Shown here: positions 7,021 through 13,799 of the stretch, in pieces
Layout: every line of letters begins with the position of its first letter
Position numbering within the stretch: the first letter of the stretch is position 1
Source of the DNA: Rhodospirillaceae bacterium
GTDB taxonomy: Bacteria > Pseudomonadota > Alphaproteobacteria > UBA8366
NCBI GenBank assembly: GCA_002711555.1
Contig: PARQ01000011.1
Location: 6,328-20,566 of the forward strand
Direction: 5' to 3'
Length of the DNA stretch: 14,239 nt
Program-made: the position numbers and the translations under genes
The notes under the pieces: model-generated
The model's input: the letters and a program-made list of their open reading frames with translations, nothing else
Database searches by the model: none
Told to the model about the DNA's origin: nothing

Positions 7021-7810
7021 TTATTATGGAGCCTGCCTTCAAGGCAGTTAGGTGAATGCGTATTACACCAAATCGATAATTAGCTTCAAACTTCACTGGT
7101 ACCATTGGCAACTCTTTCACTGGCCTGCCCAACCAAATCCGTGGCAGCCCCTTTGTTTTCGTAATAATTTCACTCTCTTTCCAAAAGCCGGCGATCCGCT
7201 TAATGGACATTGCACAACTTCGTGCGCTTCCACCAAATATGGTTGATGAATTTTTAACAAGCGCTTTTCCTATTTCCTCACTAAATCTAAGATCGCAATG
7301 CCTGCGTCCATCAAAAACCCGGATTTTATCAGGACATCGTTCTGCACGACCCATTGTAATCATCAACTTCACAGCCATTGACAACGGATCAATTGTCTTT
7401 GACGTAAGGTCGGTTTTTACTGGGGTGTTCTCTACCATAGTTGCTAGTGGTGTTATCTTTTTTATCTCCGGATACAGATTACCAGACTGAAGTTCTACAT
7501 CGCGCTCACGGTCATTCCATTTGGACTTCATGTGGAAGTTTTTGGGATGTATTTCACCATTGATATTCCTGCCAACAGAAACTGCTTCATTTCTCCACGG
7601 AAAGAACCATGCACCAAAACCCTCGGTCTTACTTGTAGTTTTAACTTCATATGAAATGGCAGAGAGATTGAGTTCGGCGACGCCTGATATTACAAAGAGA
7701 GGTCCCAAAAAGCCTTCATACGAAAGTTGAATTCTATCGGCAAAGACGGGTTTCGAGAGAAATATAAACACTCCCACCAGCACCCAATTGAACCGCTGCA
7801 TGAAGACCAC
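7007..7810 (-). CDS. Secreted DUF3108-family protein (copy 2)
   Basis: A 267-residue protein with an N-terminal signal peptide: Arg, then hydrophobic WVLVGVFIFL, with a likely cleavage after KPVFA. The mature part matches DUF3108, a mostly beta periplasmic or envelope family of unknown function. Landmarks shared with the neighbour are GPLFV, SKTEGFGAWF, TIDPLSMAVKL, VFDGRR, SARSCAMSI and VPVKFEANYRFGV. Cysteines occur at AERCPD, GRRHCDL and ARSCAM; the first and last are kept in the paralogue and could form a disulfide. The GTG at 7810 is taken as start because GGA lies 7 nt before it; the ATG at 7801 would shorten the protein by three residues and keep the signal. It follows its paralogue by 16 nt, so the two form an operon. 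Confidence 0.75.
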   Translation of the reverse strand: MVFMQRFNWVLVGVFIFLSKPVFADRIQLSYEGFLGPLFVISGVAELNLSAISYEVKTTSKTEGFGAWFFPWRNEAVSVGRNINGEIHPKNFHMKSKWNDRERDVELQSGNLYPEIKKITPLATMVENTPVKTDLTSKTIDPLSMAVKLMITMGRAERCPDKIRVFDGRRHCDLRFSEEIGKALVKNSSTIFGGSARSCAMSIKRIAGFWKESEIITKTKGLPRIWLGRPVKELPMVPVKFEANYRFGVIRIHLTALKAGSIIRTLD

Positions 7811-7826
7811 AAAATTTTCCGTACTG

Positions 7827-8654
7827 TTAATCTTTTTCTAACTCAATCAATTTTCCGCCTTTTTCAGCCCTTGTGAGATAAATGCGGAAAACACCAAAAC
7901 TAGACCTGGCCTCAAATTTAACGGGAACTGGTAATCCATTTTCAAAAGGACGTGCTACCCAGAGTATTGGCGACAGGAGGGGCTTGCCAGTTGTTGATTT
8001 TTTTTTATAAAAACCACCCAATCGCTCGATCTCAAGGGCACAGCTTTGAGCATCTCCGGAAAAAACTGAAGAAGCGGTAGCCTGTAGTTCTGAAGTGATA
8101 CCAGGTGTTAATACCATATTATAACGTCGTCTACCGTCAAATACTTGATGCGCACCCCCGCACAATTGCTCTTTGGAGACCCTGATGAGAATCCTTAACG
8201 TCATAGTTAACGGATCTATAGTTTGAGGCCACATTTCTGGTGGCACGGCAAGGCGACGTATCCCGTCAGGCGCCGGCACGAGCTCCTTAAGTACCGGCTG
8301 ACCTTTAATGTATCGAAGATTCACCCGATGGGGCTGGTCGTCAACATTCGAGTTTACCGAATGATAAAGAGGAATTAATCGACCGTTGCGTACTTTCCCT
8401 TCCGTCATGACTTTTGAATTCCATGAAGAAAACCAAGCAGCAAACCCCTCCGTCTTACTCCGGGTTTCAATACGATACCGGTCACCCTCCAAAGACAACG
8501 AAACATGAGCGGACATCACGTACAAAGGACCGGCGTAAGCGTCGTAAGAAAGTTTGACCGAAGCCGCTCGAAGGTCGCCTGATGTAAAAAATAATAAGGT
8601 AAATGCCAAAATAGACGGCAGGGCAAATGGGTTAAGCTTCTGTATTATAGTCAT
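7827..8654 (-). CDS. Secreted DUF3108-family protein (copy 1)
   Basis: A 275-residue protein with a signal peptide (Lys6, hydrophobic ALPSILAFTLLFF, likely cleavage after DLRA). The mature part is DUF3108: SYDAYAGPLYV near its N-terminus, SKTEGFAAWFSSW, TIDPLTMTL, VFDGRRRYN, DAQSCALEI and PVPVKFEARSSFGVFRIYL. Two cysteines (QLCGG and QSCAL) coincide with two in the downstream copy. The family's role is unknown; many members sit in the periplasm. The ATG at 8654 is the only reasonable start, though AGGA lies just 2 nt before it, unusually close. It is the first gene of a two-gene minus-strand unit and diverges from the tRNA. The tail is charged (GGKLIELEKD). Confidence 0.78.
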   Translation of the reverse strand: MTIIQKLNPFALPSILAFTLLFFTSGDLRAASVKLSYDAYAGPLYVMSAHVSLSLEGDRYRIETRSKTEGFAAWFSSWNSKVMTEGKVRNGRLIPLYHSVNSNVDDQPHRVNLRYIKGQPVLKELVPAPDGIRRLAVPPEMWPQTIDPLTMTLRILIRVSKEQLCGGAHQVFDGRRRYNMVLTPGITSELQATASSVFSGDAQSCALEIERLGGFYKKKSTTGKPLLSPILWVARPFENGLPVPVKFEARSSFGVFRIYLTRAEKGGKLIELEKD

Positions 8655-8772
8655 TTCCTGAAAATACGTTTAAAAGCCTACAAATCAAGCTTCCGTGCAT
8701 GGAAAAATGATCACCACAAGGTGTATTCTAGAGCATTCAGAGATTTCTTCGTTGGAAAGAAAAGAACGAACC

Positions 8773-8801
8773 TTGACAGACAAAGGTACCAATCTTATCA
8801 A
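8773..8801 (+). promoter_or_regulatory. Sigma-70 promoter of tRNA-Val
   Basis: A perfect TTGACA -35 (8773-8778), a 17-bp spacer and TATCAA (8796-8801, 4 of 6). Transcription would start near 8808, about 20 nt before the mature tRNA 5' end, typical for a tRNA gene. Confidence 0.65.
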
Positions 8802-8827
8802 AAATTGCCTAATTTCAATAGCATCTT

Positions 8828-8902
8828 GGGCGCGTAGCTCAGCGGGAGAGCACCGTCTTCACACGGCGGGGGTCGCTGGTTCAATCCCAGCCGCGCCCAC
8901 CA
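8828..8902 (+). tRNA. tRNA-Val (anticodon CAC)
   Basis: A complete cloverleaf. The acceptor is GGGCGCG / CGCGCCC, the D arm GCTC...GAGC, the anticodon stem CCGTC / GGCGG with loop TTCACAC and anticodon CAC reading GUG, and the T arm GCTGG-TTCAATC-CCAGC. The discriminator is A and the CCA end is encoded (8900-8902). The anticodon stem has one G-U pair. The total is 75 nt. No clear terminator follows in the 117-nt gap to the next gene on the same strand. Confidence 0.95.
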
Positions 8903-8984
8903 GCTCAATAGAGATAGACCTAAAAAATGCTCGCTCGGTAAATATTAAGTTGGTCATTGGAATAAAAATTGCTTCCTTATCAAG

Positions 8985-8994
8985 TTTGTACAAA
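8985..8994. repeat. Perfect 10-bp palindrome TTTGTACAAA
   Basis: A self-complementary decamer 25 bp before the ATG at 9020, in the tRNA-to-SDR gap. It could be an operator for the sugar operon, though a palindrome of this size can occur by chance. I see no gene or terminator between 8903 and 9019. Confidence 0.3.
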
Positions 8995-9019
8995 GCTATC
9001 TGTGAGAGGCTAATTTAAA

Positions 9020-10024
9020 ATGCAAAATAATCTCGTAGTGACAGGTGGAGCTGGATACTGTGGTAGCCGCCTGGTTCCGCAGTTGCTAGATAAGGGATAC
9101 AATATCACTGTCTACGATGTAATGTATTTTGGATCGGATATTTTGCCGACCGATCATCCCAACCTGACAGTGATTGAAGGAGATATTCGCGACACGCAAA
9201 AACTTGCTGCCACTTTTGTGGACTGTGATACCGTTATTCATCTCGCCTGTATTTCTAACGACGCAAGCTTTGAACTCGATGAGGGTTTGAGTACGACAAT
9301 CAATTTCGAAGCATTTGAACCAATGGTATTGGCAGCAAAAAATGTGGGCGTCCAACGATTTATTTATGCCTCCTCAAGTTCTGTATATGGAGTTTCCAAC
9401 AAAACACATGTAACTGAGGATCACCCATTAGTTCCGCTCACTCTTTACAATAAATATAAAGGAATGTGTGAACCCATCTTACACAATCACGCAGATGACC
9501 GTTTCACCGGTGTCATCTTTCGTCCGGCAACAGTTTGCGGTTACGCACCAAGGCAACGGCTAGACCTCTCTGTTAACATCTTAACTAATCACGCTATTAC
9601 AAACGGAAAAATTCGCGTCTTCGGGGGAAGTCAACTTCGGCCTAACTTGCATATCCAAGATTACTGCGATCTTGTTTCACTACTAATTGAGGCCCCAGAG
9701 GATCGGGTACAGGGTGAAATCTTCAATTGTGGCTACCAAAATATGAGCATCATGGAAATCGCACAATTGGTGAAAAATGTTGTGGAGGAAATGTTGCCAG
9801 AGCGCAAACCTATTGAGATAATCACCGAACCGACCGACGATATACGCAGCTATCATATAAACTCAGAAAAAATAAAAAAATCGCTAGGCTTTACTCCGAA
9901 GCATTCAATAGAAGATGCTATTCGTGAATTAGTTCTCGTATTCCAAGATGAAAAATTGCCTAATAGTATGACTGATGACAAATATTATAATGTCCGTACT
10001 CTAAAAAAGCGGCGTGCCTCATGA
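9020..10024 (+). CDS. NAD-dependent sugar epimerase/dehydratase (extended SDR)
   Basis: A 334-residue extended short-chain dehydrogenase, soluble, probably acting on a nucleotide sugar. The Rossmann NAD-binding motif TGGAGYCGS lies at residues 8-16 and an acidic loop (EGDIRD) follows the early strands. Catalytic residues are in YASSSSVYG and in YNKYK (Tyr143, Lys147). The segment RPNLHIQDYCDLV is the usual substrate-domain landmark of nucleotide-sugar epimerases. The substrate and whether it epimerises, dehydrates or reduces cannot be told from motifs. GAGAGG lies 10 nt before the ATG. Its stop overlaps the next start as ATGA, so the two SDRs are translationally coupled. It is the first gene after tRNA-Val; the tRNA promoter could drive it. 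Confidence 0.85.
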   Translation: MQNNLVVTGGAGYCGSRLVPQLLDKGYNITVYDVMYFGSDILPTDHPNLTVIEGDIRDTQKLAATFVDCDTVIHLACISNDASFELDEGLSTTINFEAFEPMVLAAKNVGVQRFIYASSSSVYGVSNKTHVTEDHPLVPLTLYNKYKGMCEPILHNHADDRFTGVIFRPATVCGYAPRQRLDLSVNILTNHAITNGKIRVFGGSQLRPNLHIQDYCDLVSLLIEAPEDRVQGEIFNCGYQNMSIMEIAQLVKNVVEEMLPERKPIEIITEPTDDIRSYHINSEKIKKSLGFTPKHSIEDAIRELVLVFQDEKLPNSMTDDKYYNVRTLKKRRAS

Positions 10025-11037
10025 AGAAGAAAAAGGTCGCCGTTGTAACCGGCGGCGCAGGCTTCATTGGAAGTCATATGGTAGATCTTCTCCTCACAAA
10101 AGGTTTTGAAGTCCGTATAATTGATAATTTGATTGGAGGACGAGAGGCCAATTTTGCACAACACGCTGATAATCCTGCGCTTACATTTGAAAAACGAGAT
10201 ATTCGAACGATAAAAAGCAAAGATCGGATTTTCAAAGACGTACAGTATGTTCTGCATTTCGCCGGTATCGGCGATATTGTCCCTTCAATTGAGGCTCCGG
10301 AGGAATACATGGACGTCAATGTACAAGGAACAATTAAAGTTCTTGAAGCAGCTCGCTGGAACGACGCCTCGAAGTTTGTTTATGCTGCATCTTCCTCCTG
10401 TTATGGCATCGCCACAACACCAACAGACGAAGAACATTCGATACATCCACAATATCCTTACGCATTATCAAAATATATGGGCGAGCAAGCCTCTTTTCAC
10501 TGGAGCAAAGTTTATGGATTGCCGGTGAATTCACTTCGCATATTCAATGCCTTTGGCACGAGGTCACGTACTTCAGGTGCATATGGCGCAGTTTTTGGAG
10601 TTTTTTTACGGCAAAAGCTAGCTAACACACCTATGACAGTGGTCGGAGATGGCAATCAAAGGCGCGACTTCCTTTACGTAACAGATGTAGCACAGGCTTT
10701 TTTTGCGGCTGCAGGAACAAAGCTATCGGGGCAAATATGGAATCTTGGCGCCGGAAACCCCAAATCAATTTTACATCTTGTAAGACTTCTAGGAGGAACG
10801 GCGACATTTATTCCAAAACGTCCTGGCGAACCCGACTGTACTCACGCCAATATCAATAAAATTCGACGTGACCTCAATTGGTCACCAAAGATCTCTTTTG
10901 AAGAAGGAGTGGCAAGAACCCTCGAAAATATTAATTATTGGAAAGAAGCACCATTGTGGGATAGTGCATCTATAAAAAACGCCACGAAGAAGTGGTTCCG
11001 GTATCTCGGTCAAGATCAGGAGAATACCTCGGAGTAG
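10021..11037 (+). CDS. NAD-dependent nucleotide-sugar epimerase (GalE/WbpP-like SDR)
   Basis: A 338-residue extended SDR close to UDP-hexose 4-epimerases. TGGAGFIGSHMVD (residues 10-22) binds NAD, YAASSSCYG carries the catalytic Ser region, and YALSK (Tyr147, Lys151) is the YxxxK pair. RIFNAFGTRSR and GDGNQRRDFLYVTDVAQAF are typical of the GalE/Gne/WbpP group. The likely reaction is C4 epimerisation of a UDP-sugar, possibly UDP-GlcNAc supplied by GlmU, but this is not proven. It starts inside the stop of the previous gene (ATGA) and is followed after a 66-nt gap by the transketolase pair. The C-terminus is longer than the fold needs and polar (DQENTSE). Confidence 0.85.
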   Translation: MKKKKVAVVTGGAGFIGSHMVDLLLTKGFEVRIIDNLIGGREANFAQHADNPALTFEKRDIRTIKSKDRIFKDVQYVLHFAGIGDIVPSIEAPEEYMDVNVQGTIKVLEAARWNDASKFVYAASSSCYGIATTPTDEEHSIHPQYPYALSKYMGEQASFHWSKVYGLPVNSLRIFNAFGTRSRTSGAYGAVFGVFLRQKLANTPMTVVGDGNQRRDFLYVTDVAQAFFAAAGTKLSGQIWNLGAGNPKSILHLVRLLGGTATFIPKRPGEPDCTHANINKIRRDLNWSPKISFEEGVARTLENINYWKEAPLWDSASIKNATKKWFRYLGQDQENTSE

Positions 11038-11103
11038 AATAATCTGTCATCTAACTGCTCTGAGATAAAAATAGCATTACCAAATAAAAAATAGTGACGA
11101 TTG

Positions 11104-11946
11104 ATGAGACCATTTGCAAATACATATGATCCAAAAGCAGCCGCTTTACGGTGCCTAAATTTTCGCAAGCGTATCCTTGAGATATCTCAACAGGTGGGAG
11201 CCTTACACATCGGCTCAGCATTTTCATGTGCTGAGATTGTAGAATGCATCTATTACGGGCTAATGCGGAATTCAGGTGAGGCAAACACCCCGGCAGATAC
11301 TTTTATAATGTCGAAGGGCCATGGATGTATGATCCAATATGTAATTTTGGAAGCTATGGGCATTCTAAGTAAAACGGATATGGAAGAATATTGTACACCT
11401 CAAGGACGACTGGGATGTCACCCAGATCATGGCAACCCGGGCATCGAGGCCTCCACAGGTTCACTTGGACACGGTCTTCCGATGGCCGTCGGAATGGCAA
11501 TTGCCGAAAAACGTAAAAGGGATCCGGGTATTATTTATGCTGTTCTTAGTGACGGTGAAATACAAGAGGGCTCAACTTGGGAGGCAATTATGATGGCATC
11601 TTCACTCGAGATTAATAACCTGGTTGTTTTTATTGATAATAATGACTTTCAAAGCTTAGGACGCACGTCTGAAACTCATCCGAGTTTCTATCCTATTGAC
11701 CAAAAACTCTCCGCTTTCGGGTGGGAAACAGTAGAGATACCGGGGCACGATTCATCAAATATCTACAGGACTGTTGATGCACGTATTGGAAAGAAACCAA
11801 TGGCAGCAATATGCAAAACAACAAAGGGCAAAGGCATCAGCTTCATGGAAAATGTGCCGATTTGGCACTACCGTTCTCCAAACCAAAAAGAGTATGAGAT
11901 TGCGTTAGATGAACTTAGGGCAGCACACCCAGGAGCTGATTTTTAG
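11104..11946 (+). CDS. Transketolase N-terminal (ThDP pyrophosphate-binding) subunit
   Basis: A 280-residue protein equal to the N-terminal third to half of transketolase. It binds the diphosphate and Mg of ThDP: the motif starts SDGEIQEG (Ser149-Asp150-Gly-Glu152) and ends with IDNND (Asn179, Asn180). MSKGHG, HPDHG and TGSLGHGLP are further landmarks. The first Gly of the usual GDG is Ser here. It must pair with the next gene to be active, transferring a two-carbon ketol between sugars. Two starts are adjacent, TTG at 11101 and ATG at 11104; I take the ATG. No strong Shine-Dalgarno is seen. The stop TAG shares its last G with the GTG of the next gene. A separate housekeeping transketolase would be expected elsewhere; the sugar neighbours suggest a dedicated role. 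Confidence 0.88.
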   Translation: MRPFANTYDPKAAALRCLNFRKRILEISQQVGALHIGSAFSCAEIVECIYYGLMRNSGEANTPADTFIMSKGHGCMIQYVILEAMGILSKTDMEEYCTPQGRLGCHPDHGNPGIEASTGSLGHGLPMAVGMAIAEKRKRDPGIIYAVLSDGEIQEGSTWEAIMMASSLEINNLVVFIDNNDFQSLGRTSETHPSFYPIDQKLSAFGWETVEIPGHDSSNIYRTVDARIGKKPMAAICKTTKGKGISFMENVPIWHYRSPNQKEYEIALDELRAAHPGADF

Positions 11947-12860
11947 TGAGGAATATTTTTGCGGAGGCGCTATATAAAGCTGCGACGGCTAACCCAGATA
12001 TCTTTGTTGTCGTTGCAGATATTTCACCAGCCGGTAGCATGGCCGATTTCAGTCGCCAATATCCGGACAGGTTCATAAACGTAGGTGTGGCGGAACAAAG
12101 CATGATAGGAATTTGTGCCGGTCTCGCACTTAAAGGCTGCCAACCCTTCGCTTACACAATAGCTTCATTTTCTTTATATCGCCCTTTCGAGTTCGTTCGA
12201 GACGATCTGGGATACCAGAACTTGCCTGTTACGGTGGTCGGTATGGGAGCTGGCGTCATCTATTCAACACTTGGCGGAACCCACCATACACAGGAAGATA
12301 TTGCTATTGCCGGTGCGATTCCCAATATGCAAATCATTGCACCCTGTGACCCTTTAGAGGTAGTAGAGGCAGTAAAATATTGCGCCAAGCAAAAAAATGG
12401 TCCGGTATATCTGCGTCTAGGTAAGGCCGGCGAGCCAGAGCTTACAAAACAAGCTATAGAGCCTTGGCAGTTTGGGCGATTGAGATACCTCGTTAGAGGC
12501 ACTGACATATGCATACTCTCATATGGTGTTGTTATGAAACACGCAAATGAGGTTGCTAAAATACTTTTAGAAGGGGGAAAGTCTGTTTCATTGGTGTCAG
12601 CCCACACATTAAAACCATTAGATCGGGAAAATATTGAAAACATATTAAATAATCACAAAAAAGTGATTGTGATTGAGGAACATGCACCCGAAGGAGGTCT
12701 CTCCTCCCGCACTAAACAGATTGCTTGGGATATTCATGCAAATTGTGAATTGCATTGCTTTACTCTCAAGGACGCTTTTATTCACCGATATGGAGGACAT
12801 GACGATTTGCTAGCCGCACATGGCATTAGCGTAAAAGAAATTTTACAGAAAATAGGGTAG
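11946..12860 (+). CDS. Transketolase C-terminal (pyrimidine-binding) subunit
   Basis: A 304-residue partner of the previous protein, holding the central pyrimidine-binding domain and the C-terminal transketolase domain. The catalytic Glu that activates ThDP is Glu50 in NVGVAEQ. The segment TLGGTHHTQEDIAI is the expected loop after it, and PVYLRLGK and GGLSSR mark the later domain. It begins with GTG sharing one base with the preceding TAG, so translation is coupled and stoichiometry should be near equal. Together the halves total 584 residues, shorter than a fused bacterial Tkt of about 660, as in other split forms. A hairpin with T-rich tail begins within its stop codon region. Confidence 0.88.
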   Translation: MRNIFAEALYKAATANPDIFVVVADISPAGSMADFSRQYPDRFINVGVAEQSMIGICAGLALKGCQPFAYTIASFSLYRPFEFVRDDLGYQNLPVTVVGMGAGVIYSTLGGTHHTQEDIAIAGAIPNMQIIAPCDPLEVVEAVKYCAKQKNGPVYLRLGKAGEPELTKQAIEPWQFGRLRYLVRGTDICILSYGVVMKHANEVAKILLEGGKSVSLVSAHTLKPLDRENIENILNNHKKVIVIEEHAPEGGLSSRTKQIAWDIHANCELHCFTLKDAFIHRYGGHDDLLAAHGISVKEILQKIG

Positions 12861-12894
12861 CTGTAATACCTGGCTACCGCCTTTTCCTTTTCCA
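12856..12894 (+). terminator. Possible intrinsic terminator after the transketolase pair
   Basis: GGTAGC (12856-12861) pairs with GCTACC (12873-12878) over an 11-nt loop, followed by GCCTTTTCCTTTTCC. The 6-bp stem includes the TAG stop codon. The stem is short and the tail broken by C residues, so efficiency may be modest. Confidence 0.4.
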
Positions 12895-12911
12895 GCTGTT
12901 CATGTGATCCC

Positions 12912-12941
12912 TTGAAAGATCTTAATCCATTGCCGTAAAAT
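12912..12941 (+). promoter_or_regulatory. Putative sigma-70 promoter for the crotonase gene
   Basis: TTGAAA (12912-12917, 5 of 6), an 18-bp spacer and TAAAAT (12936-12941, 5 of 6). Transcription would start near 12948, about 30 nt before the ATG at 12980. It lies just after the hairpin at 12856, which supports a unit boundary here. Confidence 0.5.
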
Positions 12942-12979
12942 GTTTTTGACGTGTAAATAAACAAGCCCGCGAGGAAGCG

Positions 12980-13789
12980 ATGTCTTATACCCACCTCCAG
13001 CTCGATATAAGCGATAAGATTGCCACAATTACCTTCAACCGCCCTGAGGCGCGCAATGCACTCAGTGAAGAAATGAGACTTGATATTGAGCATGCATTGG
13101 CAGAGGTCAAAGCCAAAGCAGGTGAAGAAGTTAAAGCAGTCATATTAACAGGTGCCGGCGGCCATTTCTGTGCGGGCGGGGATGTGAAAGGAATGGCCGA
13201 ACGAAAGATGACTCCCATGGACCACCGTACTCGCATGCGATCTGGACACCATAGAATATACGACATTCTGCATTTAGAACTGCCCGTCATTAGTCTTGTA
13301 GATGGCGCCGCAGCAGGCGCCGGGTGTAATATCGCACTATTAGCTGATTTTGTTTTTGCTACACCTCGCGCATTTTTCATGCAAGCATTCGCTCGCATAG
13401 GGCTCGTGCCTGACTGGGGGGGGTTTTACATATTGCCCCGACTTGTTGGTCAGCAGCGTGCAAAAGAGCTCATTTACTCTGGACGCCGGGTTTACGCTGA
13501 GGAAGCGAAAGAATTGGGCATGGTCCTTGAGGTTGTCGGGCAGGAAACCGCTATGGATGAAACACGCGAGTTCGCCAGTCGTTTTACTCATGCCTCAACC
13601 GATGCTATCGGGGCAGCCAAGAATGTGCTTAATCAGTCCTTCAATTTGGACTTTCGAGCCCTTATGGAGCTCGAAGTTTATGCACAGTGTCTGGTTCGCG
13701 AGACTGATTTTCACAAAGAAGCGGTCCGACGTTTCAGGGATAAAGAACCACCACTGTATAATTGGGAAAAACTTAACGATCAGAAGTAG
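12980..13789 (+). CDS. Enoyl-CoA hydratase/isomerase (crotonase), PaaG-like
   Basis: A 269-residue crotonase, the normal length. The first oxyanion-hole stretch is GAGGHFCAGGDVKG (residues 58-71) and the second is DGAAAGAG (108-115). The catalytic loop reads GLVPDWGG, with Asp145 where true hydratases have Glu; this pattern occurs in isomerases such as PaaG. An acyl-CoA isomerase or hydrolase is therefore as likely as a hydratase, and the substrate is unknown. GAGGAA stands 4 nt before the ATG, a good site. The next gene begins 10 nt after the stop, so they form an operon. An eight-G run at 13416-13423 encodes part of the catalytic loop. Confidence 0.85.
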   Translation: MSYTHLQLDISDKIATITFNRPEARNALSEEMRLDIEHALAEVKAKAGEEVKAVILTGAGGHFCAGGDVKGMAERKMTPMDHRTRMRSGHHRIYDILHLELPVISLVDGAAAGAGCNIALLADFVFATPRAFFMQAFARIGLVPDWGGFYILPRLVGQQRAKELIYSGRRVYAEEAKELGMVLEVVGQETAMDETREFASRFTHASTDAIGAAKNVLNQSFNLDFRALMELEVYAQCLVRETDFHKEAVRRFRDKEPPLYNWEKLNDQK

Positions 13790-13799
13790 GGATCCCCAC

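Noticed and set aside
8695..9018. Plus-strand 107-codon open frame spanning the tRNA-Val gene
   Set aside because: It reads straight through a complete tRNA and its promoter and has no motif, so it is spurious.
11935..11960. A frameshift splitting one transketolase gene in two
   Set aside because: The N-terminal part ends naturally after a charged helix and the C-terminal part begins with GTG at a normal family boundary. Split transketolases with this layout are well known, so two genuine subunits fit better.
12985..13591. Minus-strand open frames of 137 and 83 codons over the crotonase
   Set aside because: They are antisense to an intact crotonase with a strong ribosome binding site and full motifs.
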